From an uncultured Bacteroidota bacterium (lineage in GTDB: Bacteria; Bacteroidota; Bacteroidia; Chitinophagales; Chitinophagaceae): 9,077 nucleotides of DNA. The position numbers were made by a program, and so were the translations under genes. Every line of letters starts with the position of its first letter. Position 1 is the first letter of the stretch. This document shows, one piece after another, positions 1 to 4,669 of this stretch. The stretch spans positions 1 through 9,077 of the forward strand of contig CAMLGR010000170.1 in assembly GCA_946479615.1 (NCBI GenBank). Reading direction: 5' to 3'. The notes beneath the pieces are model-generated. The model was not told where the DNA came from, did not search any database, and worked only from the letters and a program-made list of their open reading frames with translations.

Positions 1-1209
1 GAAGTACCCAGCACAGCAGCGGGTACGGTGGAAGAAGTATTATTCAAGGTAAATGATGTCGTACCCATTGGTTCTGTTATCGCCCGCATAAAAACAGGAA
101 GCAGCGAAACGGTTTCTTCACAACCCGTCGCGCCCGCACAGAAACCGGAAACCGCAGAAGTGGTGGAAACCATCCGTCACGAAGCGCCGGTTTATGAACA
201 GGTACAGGCATCGGTCAAACAATCTTCTGCGAATGGATCAGCCAACCGCTTTTATTCACCGCTGGTATTGAACATCGCCGCGAATGAAGGCGTGAGCATG
301 AGCGAACTCGAGCATATCACTGGTACAGGCAATGAAGGCCGCGTTACCAAGAAAGATATTCTTCAGTATGTAAGCGAAAGAGGCAATCAACCCGCGGTTA
401 GCAATAAATCTTCGGTGCAAACTGCTGTCAGCAACTCATCACTTACTACCCATAGTTCAACACTGACAAATCACCAGTCACAGATCACTACTTATTCGGG
501 CAATGTGGAGATCATCGAAATGGACCGGATGCGCAAACTGATCGCCGATCATATGGTGAGAAGTAAACATACCAGTCCGCATGTGACCAGTTTTACCGAA
601 GCCGATGTGACCAACCTGGTGATGTGGAGAGAGAAGGTGAAGAAGGAATTTGAAAAAAGGGAAGGAACCAAAATAACGTTCACTCCTCTGTTTGTAGAGG
701 CTATTGTAAAATGCATCAAGAAATTTCCATTGATCAATAGTTCGCTCGATGGCGATAAGATCATTGTAAAAAAAGATATCAATATCGGTATGGCCACGGC
801 CCTCCCTACCGGCAACCTGATCGTTCCAGTGATCAAAGGCGCTGACCAGTTAAACCTGGTGGGTTTGGCCAAACAGGTAAACAACCTGGCGGATAATGCC
901 CGTAATGGCAAACTGAAAGCTGATGATACAATGGGCGGCACATTTACCCTGACCAATGTCGGTACATTCGGCAGCCTGATGGGCACACCGATCATCAACC
1001 AGCCGCAGGTCGCTATCCTTGCCGTTGGCGCGATCAAGAAAAGACCCGTTGTACTTGAAACCCCGCAGGGTGATAGTATTGCAATCCGCCATATGATGTA
1101 CCTGAGCATGAGCTACGATCATCGTATCGTGGATGGAAGTTTGGGTGCTACTTTCCTGAGTGCTGTAGCGAAAGAATTGGAGAATTTTAATGGAGAAAGA
1201 GATTTTTAA
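1..1209 (+). CDS. 2-oxo acid dehydrogenase E2 (dihydrolipoamide acyltransferase), 5'-truncated by window edge
   Basis: This is the acyltransferase core subunit of a 2-oxo acid dehydrogenase complex. It moves an acyl group from the lipoyl arm to CoA in the cytoplasm. The frame is open from base 1, so the gene starts upstream; a GTG at 28 is internal. Residues 1-30 of the fragment are the second half of a lipoyl domain (EVPSTAAGTVEEVLF); the lipoylated lysine should lie just outside the window. A peripheral subunit-binding domain spans about 84-124 (SPLVLNIAANEGV, GRVTKKDIL). A Ser/Thr/Asn/Gln-rich flexible linker covers about 130-168, and the catalytic domain about 170-402. The catalytic signature DHRIVDG is intact (His374, Asp378 of the fragment). 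The overall type fits the branched-chain or generic E2 of Bacteroidota, but sequence alone does not settle pyruvate versus branched-chain substrate. It ends 6 nt before palindromic element copy 1. Confidence 0.95.
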   Translation, partial: EVPSTAAGTVEEVLFKVNDVVPIGSVIARIKTGSSETVSSQPVAPAQKPETAEVVETIRHEAPVYEQVQASVKQSSANGSANRFYSPLVLNIAANEGVSMSELEHITGTGNEGRVTKKDILQYVSERGNQPAVSNKSSVQTAVSNSSLTTHSSTLTNHQSQITTYSGNVEIIEMDRMRKLIADHMVRSKHTSPHVTSFTEADVTNLVMWREKVKKEFEKREGTKITFTPLFVEAIVKCIKKFPLINSSLDGDKIIVKKDINIGMATALPTGNLIVPVIKGADQLNLVGLAKQVNNLADNARNGKLKADDTMGGTFTLTNVGTFGSLMGTPIINQPQVAILAVGAIKKRPVVLETPQGDSIAIRHMMYLSMSYDHRIVDGSLGATFLSAVAKELENFNGERDF

Positions 1210-1214
1210 ATAAT

Positions 1215-1311
1215 AAATAAGAAATAAGGAACAAAAAATAAGGAATGAGAAAGTGCAGCCTTAGTACTGCTATTTTCTCATTCCTTATTTTTTGTTCCTT
1301 ATTTCTTATTT
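1215..1311. repeat. Palindromic element copy 1 (perfect 38-bp arms), putative bidirectional terminator
   Basis: The arms 1215-1252 and 1274-1311 are exact reverse complements, separated by a 21-nt loop that holds a further GCAG/CTGC pairing. The arms are AT-rich and contain AATAAGGAA twice. The element starts 6 nt after the E2 stop codon, and its right arm contains two bases of the stop codon (1310-1312) of the convergent VOC gene. The position between convergent genes and the strong hairpin suggest a bidirectional terminator. The same family recurs at 3165-3258 and 4574-4669, so it is also a dispersed repeat. Termination is inferred. Confidence 0.9.
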
Positions 1312-1708
1312 ACATCCCCTTTTCAATCAGCAATACATTAAACCGGTGACCATCGGGATCGGCAAAACCAAAGCTATAATGACCGGTCTTGTCCCGTCCT
1401 GCTTCCTGGAAAATGGTGCCGCCGGCAGCTTTTATTTTATCCGCCCATTCTTTTATTTCCTCTTCTGTATCAGCAGAAAGACTAAAAATGATTTCATTAC
1501 TATTCTTTGAACCGGGTGTCAGATATTCATCGATCTGTGAACCCTGTTCAAAAAAATGAATCACAAAATCATCATCACCAAAAAGATAACTTGCCAGTTT
1601 AGGATAATCGTTGGTCCCATTGGGTTTGAAGCCCAGTTCCGTATAGAATTGATTCGTACGCTTTATATCCTTCACACTAAAATTCGCCCAGATTTTTTTT
1701 GCTTTCAT
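1310..1708 (-). CDS. VOC (glyoxalase/bleomycin-resistance fold) family protein, 132 aa
   Basis: This is a small cytoplasmic protein of the vicinal oxygen chelate superfamily, whose members are metal-dependent lyases, dioxygenases or resistance binding proteins. Two beta-alpha-beta-beta-beta halves can be read: WANFSVKDIKRTNQFYTELGF at the N-terminus and the second half from about residue 70, ending FADPDGHRFNVLLIEKG, a typical VOC C-terminal strand. The length is normal for a single-domain VOC protein. I chose the ATG at 1708, giving MKAKKIWANF. A longer open frame to 1861 exists, but its extra 51 residues are translated from the hairpin repeat and intergenic DNA and are not protein-like. Asn9 and Asn124 occupy places where metal ligands (His/Glu) often lie, so metal binding may be altered or absent; this is inference. 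The substrate is unknown. The stop codon lies in the arm of palindromic element copy 1. Confidence 0.85.
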   Translation of the reverse strand: MKAKKIWANFSVKDIKRTNQFYTELGFKPNGTNDYPKLASYLFGDDDFVIHFFEQGSQIDEYLTPGSKNSNEIIFSLSADTEEEIKEWADKIKAAGGTIFQEAGRDKTGHYSFGFADPDGHRFNVLLIEKGM

Positions 1709-1756
1709 AATGTTGAATATTAATATATAATATGAAATAATTGTGCCAGCATTAAT

Positions 1757-1791
1757 CATCAGGGTCGGCTTCGCCAGACCCTGATGGGACA
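1757..1791 (-). repeat. REP-like hairpin 1 with TGTCC box (minus orientation)
   Basis: Read on the minus strand: TGTCC box (1791-1787), 5' arm CATCAGGGTC, bulged T, inner stem GGC/GCC around a GAA triloop, 3' arm GACCCTGATG. The 10-bp outer stem is perfect. Compared with hairpin 2, the fifth outer pair is A-T instead of G-C, and the outermost inner pair is G-C instead of C-G. Both are compensatory changes. It lies about 49 nt upstream of the VOC gene start and points away from the transposase gene, opposite to hairpins 2-4. Confidence 0.88.
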
Positions 1792-1908
1792 CTGAACTTA
1801 TCAGCTTTACTATGTCCTGTCTGTATCTCGCGAAGAGAATGTTCCGATAGGAATGTCTCATCAGGGTGTCCTATCGGGGAGCCTCAAGCAGCAAATGTCT
1901 CAGCGGGG

Positions 1909-1943
1909 TGTCCCATCGGGGTCTCGCGAAGCGGACCCCGATG
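1909..1943 (+). repeat. REP-like hairpin 2 with TGTCC box
   Basis: TGTCC box at 1909-1913, then 5' arm CATCGGGGTC (1914-1923), bulged T (1924), inner stem CGC/GCG around GAA (1925-1933), and 3' arm GACCCCGATG (1934-1943). The outer stem is a perfect 10 bp. The core GCGAAGC is known as an exceptionally stable DNA mini-hairpin. The layout (short conserved box 5' of an imperfect palindrome) matches that of REP sequences recognised by RAYT transposases, although the box differs from the GTAG of E. coli REPs. Confidence 0.92.
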
Positions 1944-2041
1944 TATCAACCTCTTCAACAAATCTCCCTCCGAAAAAAAAACATTTCTCCCTGTCTTTTC
2001 CTCCTTGATCTACTTTTCAATACCCGTTACATTTATAGATA
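1914..2041 (+). repeat. Tandem leader repeat, copy 1
   Basis: The first of three related blocks, each made of a REP-like hairpin plus about 90 nt of leader. Shared landmarks are CTTCAACAAA, a CCGAAAAAA run, a pyrimidine-rich tract (CTCCCTGTCTTTTCCTCC), TTTTCAATA and TTACATTTATAGATA. Copies 2 and 3 are at 2167 and 2356. Copy 3 runs directly into the transposase start codon; copy 1 has ATAGCG where the gene has ATGGCT, so it cannot start translation there. The copies differ by point changes and small indels, so the duplications are not recent. Confidence 0.85.
2005..2035 (+). promoter_or_regulatory. Candidate Bacteroidota-type promoter in leader copy 1
   Basis: TTG (2005-2007), a 20-nt spacer, and TACATTTA (2028-2035). 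This approximates the Bacteroidota primary-sigma pattern of TTG at about -33 and TAnnTTTG at about -7, with the final G replaced by A. The same arrangement and spacing recur in leader copy 2, which supports a conserved element. Transcription would run through the REP array towards the transposase gene. Sequence pattern only. Confidence 0.35.
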
Positions 2042-2161
2042 GCGCTGCCTCAACGAAGAGCAGATATCCCATCAAAGCCTCACCAAGCGAATGTCCAAAT
2101 GAAAATGTCTCATCAGTGTCTCGCGAAGTAAATGTCCCACCGGGGAGCCTCGAGCAGCAAA

Positions 2162-2196
2162 TGTCCCAGCGGGGTCTCGCGAAGCGGACCCCGATG
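2162..2196 (+). repeat. REP-like hairpin 3 with TGTCC box
   Basis: TGTCC box at 2162-2166, 5' arm CAGCGGGGTC, bulged T at 2177, inner CGC/GCG around GAA, 3' arm GACCCCGATG ending at 2196. One G/A mismatch (2169 against 2194) interrupts the otherwise paired 10-bp stem. A half-unit begins 29 nt upstream, at the box at 2133. Confidence 0.9.
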
Positions 2197-2293
2197 TATC
2201 AGCCTCTTCAACAAACTTTCCGAAAAAACATCTCTCCCTGTCTTTCCTCCTTGACCTGCTTTTCAATATCTGTTACATTTATAGATAACTATA
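2167..2293 (+). repeat. Tandem leader repeat, copy 2
   Basis: The second hairpin-plus-leader block, with the same ordered landmarks as copy 1, ending TTACATTTATAGATAACTATAAA. This end aligns with the start of the transposase gene (ATGGCTATAAAA), with ATA in place of ATG. The duplicated block therefore reaches into the first codons of the gene. Copies 2 and 3 have their hairpins 189 nt apart; copies 1 and 2 are 253 nt apart because more half-units lie between them. Confidence 0.85.
2251..2281 (+). promoter_or_regulatory. Candidate Bacteroidota-type promoter in leader copy 2
   Basis: TTG (2251-2253), a 20-nt spacer, and TACATTTA (2274-2281): the same elements and spacing as in leader copy 1. 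In copy 3, next to the gene, the TTG has become ATG (2446-2448) and TACATTTA (2469-2476) sits only 3 nt before the start codon. Copy 2 may therefore be the working promoter, with hairpin 4 falling in the 5' leader of the mRNA. This is inference. Confidence 0.38.
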
Positions 2294-2350
2294 AATCGCC
2301 GCACTGTCCCAACAAAGAGCAAATGTCCCACCAAGACCTCACGAAGCAAA

Positions 2351-2385
2351 TGTCCTATCGCGGTCTCGCGAAGCGGACCCCGATG
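2351..2385 (+). repeat. REP-like hairpin 4 with TGTCC box
   Basis: TGTCC box at 2351-2355, 5' arm TATCGCGGTC, bulged T at 2366, inner CGC/GCG around GAA, 3' arm GACCCCGATG ending at 2385. This copy has decayed slightly: a T/G pair at the base and one C/C mismatch. It is the full hairpin closest to the transposase gene, 94 nt before its start codon. Confidence 0.88.
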
Positions 2386-2488
2386 CATCAGTCCCTTCAA
2401 CAAAGATCTCTCCGAAAAAAAACATTTCTTACTGTGTTTTCCTCCATGACCTGCATTTCAATACCTCTTACATTTATAAATGGCTATA
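2356..2488 (+). repeat. Tandem leader repeat, copy 3 (native leader of the transposase gene)
   Basis: The third hairpin-plus-leader block, which continues into the transposase coding sequence: TTACATTTATAA is followed directly by the ATG at 2480. No Shine-Dalgarno sequence is present, as is usual in Bacteroidota. Its -33-like TTG is changed to ATG compared with copies 1 and 2. Confidence 0.82.
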
Positions 2489-3040
2489 AAATTTAAACAC
2501 GAAGATATTTATTCCATGTACTTCTGTACATTCTCCTGCTATGAATGGATTCCTCTATTTGCACTGACAAACGGATATGACCTTGTTTACAAATGGTTCG
2601 ATGTCCTGAGACAGAAAGGACATGATACGATTGCTTATGTTATTATGCCTAATCACCTGCATACGATTTCCTATTTTCCCGAACCCGGGTTTAATCTGAA
2701 CACCATTATCAGTAACGCCAAGCGGTTTATGGCTTATAAAATCGTCGAACGGCTGAAAGCCGATAATCAATTCCAATTATTAAACCGATTGAGCTCAGCT
2801 GTCTCCCCGCGAGAAAAATCACGCGGACAATTGCATAAGGTATTCAATGCTTCTTTTGATGCAAAAAGCATCTACTCGAACTATTTTTTCCAACAAAAGC
2901 TAAACTATATTCATCAGAACCCTGTAAGAGGGAAATGGCAATTAGCGGATCATTATACAACATACGAACATAGCAGCGCTTCGTTTTATGAACTGGGGAT
3001 AGTAAATAGATTTCAACCGCTTGATTACAGGTTATTATAG
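2480..3040 (+). CDS. REP-associated-type HUH (Y1, IS200-like) transposase, 186 aa
   Basis: This is a small single-strand DNA transposase of the Y1/IS200-like HUH superfamily. It is best read as a RAYT (REP-associated tyrosine transposase) because it is flanked by hairpin repeats and not by IS200 ends. The HUH motif is clear in YVIMPNHLH (His59, His61). The YIHQNPVRGKW block at 143-153 is typical of RAYT-type proteins. The length is normal. The ATG at 2480 is supported by the family-like N-terminus (MAIKFKHEDIYSMYFCTFSC). In the region where RAYTs usually carry the nucleophilic tyrosine just before an Asp (WQxxYxD type), this protein has NASFD (124-128) with no tyrosine. Tyr132 and Tyr135 are possible substitutes, or this Bacteroidota subgroup may place the residue elsewhere. 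The role of RAYTs is to nick and join REP single strands, and they are usually domesticated, single-copy genes. Upstream are the leader repeats; downstream is an inverted REP cluster. Confidence 0.88.
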   Translation: MAIKFKHEDIYSMYFCTFSCYEWIPLFALTNGYDLVYKWFDVLRQKGHDTIAYVIMPNHLHTISYFPEPGFNLNTIISNAKRFMAYKIVERLKADNQFQLLNRLSSAVSPREKSRGQLHKVFNASFDAKSIYSNYFFQQKLNYIHQNPVRGKWQLADHYTTYEHSSASFYELGIVNRFQPLDYRLL

Positions 3041-3052
3041 AAGATACCTATT

Positions 3053-3087
3053 CAGCGAGGTCCGCTTCGCGAGACCTCGCTGGGACA
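3053..3087 (-). repeat. REP-like hairpin 5 with TGTCC box (inverted, downstream of transposase)
   Basis: Read on the minus strand: TGTCC box (3087-3083), 5' arm CAGCGAGGTC, bulged T, inner CGC/GCG around GAA, 3' arm GACCTCGCTG. The 10-bp stem is perfect. Compared with hairpin 2, two outer stem pairs are changed on both strands (T-A to G-C near the base and G-C to A-T in the middle), so pairing is kept. It starts 12 nt after the transposase stop codon and points towards the gene. Confidence 0.92.
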
Positions 3088-3140
3088 GCAGCTTCGCGAG
3101 ACCCCGCTGGGACAGCCGTCCTGCAAGACCCTCATGGTGA
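3088..3140 (-). repeat. Downstream REP half-units
   Basis: On the minus strand, a TGTCC box at 3114-3110 is followed by CAGCGGGGTCTCGCGAAGC and then the box of hairpin 5, 27 nt on. This is a half-unit: the 5' arm and GAAGC core are present but the 3' arm is missing. A more degenerate unit lies at about 3115-3140 (ATGAGGGTCTTGCAGGAC). The pattern mirrors the half-units of the upstream array. Confidence 0.75.
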
Positions 3141-3164
3141 AAGAGCTGGAAAGGGGATTGCTAT

Positions 3165-3258
3165 ATAAGAAATAAGGAATAAAAAATAAGGAATGAGAAA
3201 GTGGTAGCCTGAGTACTGTTACTTTCTCATTCCTTATTTTTTATTCCTTATTTCTTAT
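3165..3258. repeat. Palindromic element copy 2 (perfect 38-bp arms), putative bidirectional terminator
   Basis: The arms 3165-3202 and 3221-3258 are exact reverse complements around the 18-nt loop GGTAGCCTGAGTACTGTT. Compared with copy 1, the outer arm has AATAA/TTATT where copy 1 has AACAA/TTGTT, so both arms changed together. It lies between the convergent transposase gene (stop 125 nt upstream) and the histidine phosphatase gene (stop 24 nt downstream). A terminator role is inferred from position and structure. Confidence 0.9.
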
Positions 3259-3282
3259 TTAAAAAACCAACGAAACAACAGT

Positions 3283-3768
3283 CTAATAAACCGTCTTCTC
3301 AATAAACTCCTTCCTCTTTCCCTTTACTTTTATTTCATAAAATTTATTGAACTCATCATCCGGAAGATCGCCGGGCACCTTCTTCTCCCCCATCAACCCA
3401 TTGACAATATCATCAAGGGTATTACTATGCCCCACGATCAATGTATTCTTTTTGGCTGCAAGAAGCATTGAAAAGAAAGCTGTATCTGGTACCGGTTTAT
3501 AATTTTGAACCGGGAGGGAAAACAGATCGGCCGTTGGTTGTGCAGTTGATTTAGCCCTGATTGTATTGGTCGCATAAACGGCAGCAATTTTTTTAGTTGC
3601 CAGTAACTCTTTGATCCTTTCCGCCCGGGCCTTCCCCGCATCTGTCAGGGCCACATCATCATTGGTATTCGGAGCAGCCGTAGCTTTTTCTGCATGCCTG
3701 ATGATATAATAAGAATAACGACTGCAGGAGACACAAAACAACAGAATGACAATGATAAATAGCTTCAT
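3283..3768 (-). CDS. Histidine phosphatase superfamily lipoprotein, about 161 aa
   Basis: This is a phosphohistidine-dependent phosphatase of the SixA/phosphoglycerate-mutase-like branch, probably anchored in the cell envelope. From the ATG at 3768 the N-terminus is MKLFIIVILLFCVSC, a short type II signal peptide with its lipid-anchored Cys at residue 15. The catalytic RHAEK motif follows at 24-28 (His25 the nucleophile). A conserved Arg sits in NTIRAKSTAQPTA (Arg71), and the second catalytic His is in IVGHSN (His114). All core residues are present and the length suits a minimal SixA-like domain. An upstream ATG at 3810 would add 14 residues (MKEKFIFSVLKHIK). I prefer 3768 because it gives a compact lipoprotein signal, but 3810 cannot be excluded. 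The substrate is unknown. The gene is divergent from the 3855 gene, with a shared 86-nt upstream region. Confidence 0.85.
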   Translation of the reverse strand: MKLFIIVILLFCVSCSRYSYYIIRHAEKATAAPNTNDDVALTDAGKARAERIKELLATKKIAAVYATNTIRAKSTAQPTADLFSLPVQNYKPVPDTAFFSMLLAAKKNTLIVGHSNTLDDIVNGLMGEKKVPGDLPDDEFNKFYEIKVKGKRKEFIEKTVY

Positions 3769-3854
3769 TTTTATATGTTTTAACACGCTAAAAATAAACT
3801 TCTCTTTCATTTTACAAGTCTTTTTATTAAATTAGGTTAACAAAATTCGCCACT

Positions 3855-4568
3855 ATGAAGTCACTATCCGAAACCTGGTTCGCCGAAGGGTATATCGATT
3901 TTGAGCTGAAAAAATACACTCTTCTCGCCTATTTACAGGAGATCAATAAGCAATTCAACGAGCAAAAGCTCTATCCACAGCTTGCAGATGTGATCTTTCA
4001 TTACCATAATATCGTGGCCTTCCGGGAAAATAAAAAATATTTGCAGGAACATTTTCCTAAAAAACTCACCGGTGTGCAACTGCAGAAATTACAACTACTG
4101 TATGAGCAACTGATCGCCGATAACGAATTGATGCAGGAGTTGGAAGACATCATTCATTATTCTGCCGATGTGATGAAGAAAACCATTTCCGATGGAGCAG
4201 AGATCTACGAATTTGTAGAAGAAAAGATCAGCATCAATCCCGTCGGCATTATTCCACTCGATACGCAGGAAGGCTATTTCTTTTTGAGCACCGGCACATT
4301 CAACAACACCTGCGTGTATCATTACCGGCTTTCTATCTTTGAAAAACATGATGAAAAATACCGGAGTATCAAAACTAGATTTGTCGATAACCGGCAACGC
4401 AGCATCAGTAATACTTACGAACACATCAAATCGGAGTTGATCCGCCACTCACGCGACCTTCCCAACCCCGCTGTATACTCTATCGAAACCAACCTTCAAT
4501 TCCCTGTTGATGAAACCCTGTTACCCATAGCGAAAAGAAGCCTGGTGAAATTCCTGACCGCAGCCTAG
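3855..4568 (+). CDS. Conserved-looking hypothetical protein, 237 aa
   Basis: I do not recognise this family. The protein has no signal peptide and no membrane segment, so it is probably cytoplasmic. Residues 1-125 look alpha-helical, rich in Leu, Glu, Gln and Lys (LTGVQLQKLQLLYEQLIADNE around 71-91). From about 126 to 180 it looks like a beta-rich domain (VGIIPLDTQEGYFFLSTG, VYHYRLSIFEK). The C-terminal 185-235 is mixed, ending in a helix. Codon use and composition resemble its neighbours, and the whole reading frame gives a well-behaved protein, so I regard it as real. The ATG at 3855 follows an AT-rich leader without a Shine-Dalgarno sequence. It is divergently paired with the histidine phosphatase gene, and both lie between oppositely oriented palindromic elements. 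Its stop codon is 5 nt before copy 3. Confidence 0.8.
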   Translation: MKSLSETWFAEGYIDFELKKYTLLAYLQEINKQFNEQKLYPQLADVIFHYHNIVAFRENKKYLQEHFPKKLTGVQLQKLQLLYEQLIADNELMQELEDIIHYSADVMKKTISDGAEIYEFVEEKISINPVGIIPLDTQEGYFFLSTGTFNNTCVYHYRLSIFEKHDEKYRSIKTRFVDNRQRSISNTYEHIKSELIRHSRDLPNPAVYSIETNLQFPVDETLLPIAKRSLVKFLTAA

Positions 4569-4573
4569 AAAGT

Positions 4574-4669
4574 AATAATAAATAAGGAACAAAAAATAAG
4601 GAATGAGAAAGTAACAGTACTCAGGCTACCACTTTCTCATTCCTTATTTTTTGTTCCTTATTTATTATT
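4574..4669. repeat. Palindromic element copy 3 (perfect 39-bp arms), putative bidirectional terminator
   Basis: The arms 4574-4612 and 4631-4669 are exact reverse complements around the 18-nt loop AACAGTACTCAGGCTACC. That loop is the exact reverse complement of the loop of copy 2, so this copy is inserted or flipped in the opposite sense. The outer arm carries TAAATAAGG where copies 1 and 2 have GAAATAAGG, again matched on both arms. The right arm contains the whole stop codon (4665-4667) of the S9 peptidase gene. Confidence 0.9.

Larger units (their letters stand above)
1813..2385 (+). repeat. Upstream REP-like array: three full hairpins, half-units and tandem leader copies
   Basis: This stretch holds no credible gene. 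It contains hairpins at 1914, 2167 and 2356 plus truncated half-units, each beginning with a TGTC box, followed by a degenerate 5' arm and a GAAGC-like core and then the next box, without the 3' arm. Boxes are at 1813, 1840 (TGTTCC), 1854, 1867, 1896, 1909, 2106, 2133, 2162, 2305, 2324 and 2351; many intervals are 27-29 nt, others 13-19 nt. All are on the plus strand and point towards the transposase gene. Open frames across it (for example 2005-2496) are low-complexity translations of the repeats. Confidence 0.85.

Noticed and set aside
549..1109. A 186-codon minus-strand frame inside the E2 gene
   Set aside because: It is antisense to a well-conserved catalytic domain, and its protein has no recognisable family features.
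1709..1861. N-terminal extension of the VOC gene to 1861
   Set aside because: The extra 51 residues derive from REP-like hairpin 1 and AT-rich spacer DNA. The family N-terminus begins at the ATG at 1708.
1757..2385. CRISPR array
   Set aside because: The repeats vary in length and sequence, spacing is irregular, spacers are themselves repeated, and no cas gene is present. The box-plus-hairpin layout fits REPs.
2005..2496. A 163-codon plus-strand open frame upstream of the transposase
   Set aside because: It is a translation of the tandem leader and REP repeats (the same LAKRTPM..LQQ peptide appears twice), starts at a TTG that looks like a promoter element, and overlaps the real transposase start in another frame.
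2480..3040. A complete IS200/IS605 insertion sequence
   Set aside because: Only the Y1 transposase gene is seen. There is no TnpB/IscB partner or omega RNA, and the flanking structures are multi-copy REP-like hairpins and not a single pair of IS ends.
3165..3258. AT-rich palindromes as the substrate ends of the HUH transposase
   Set aside because: They share no box, loop or stem sequence with the GC-rich hairpins around the transposase and occur at unrelated gene ends, so I treat them as a separate repeat family.
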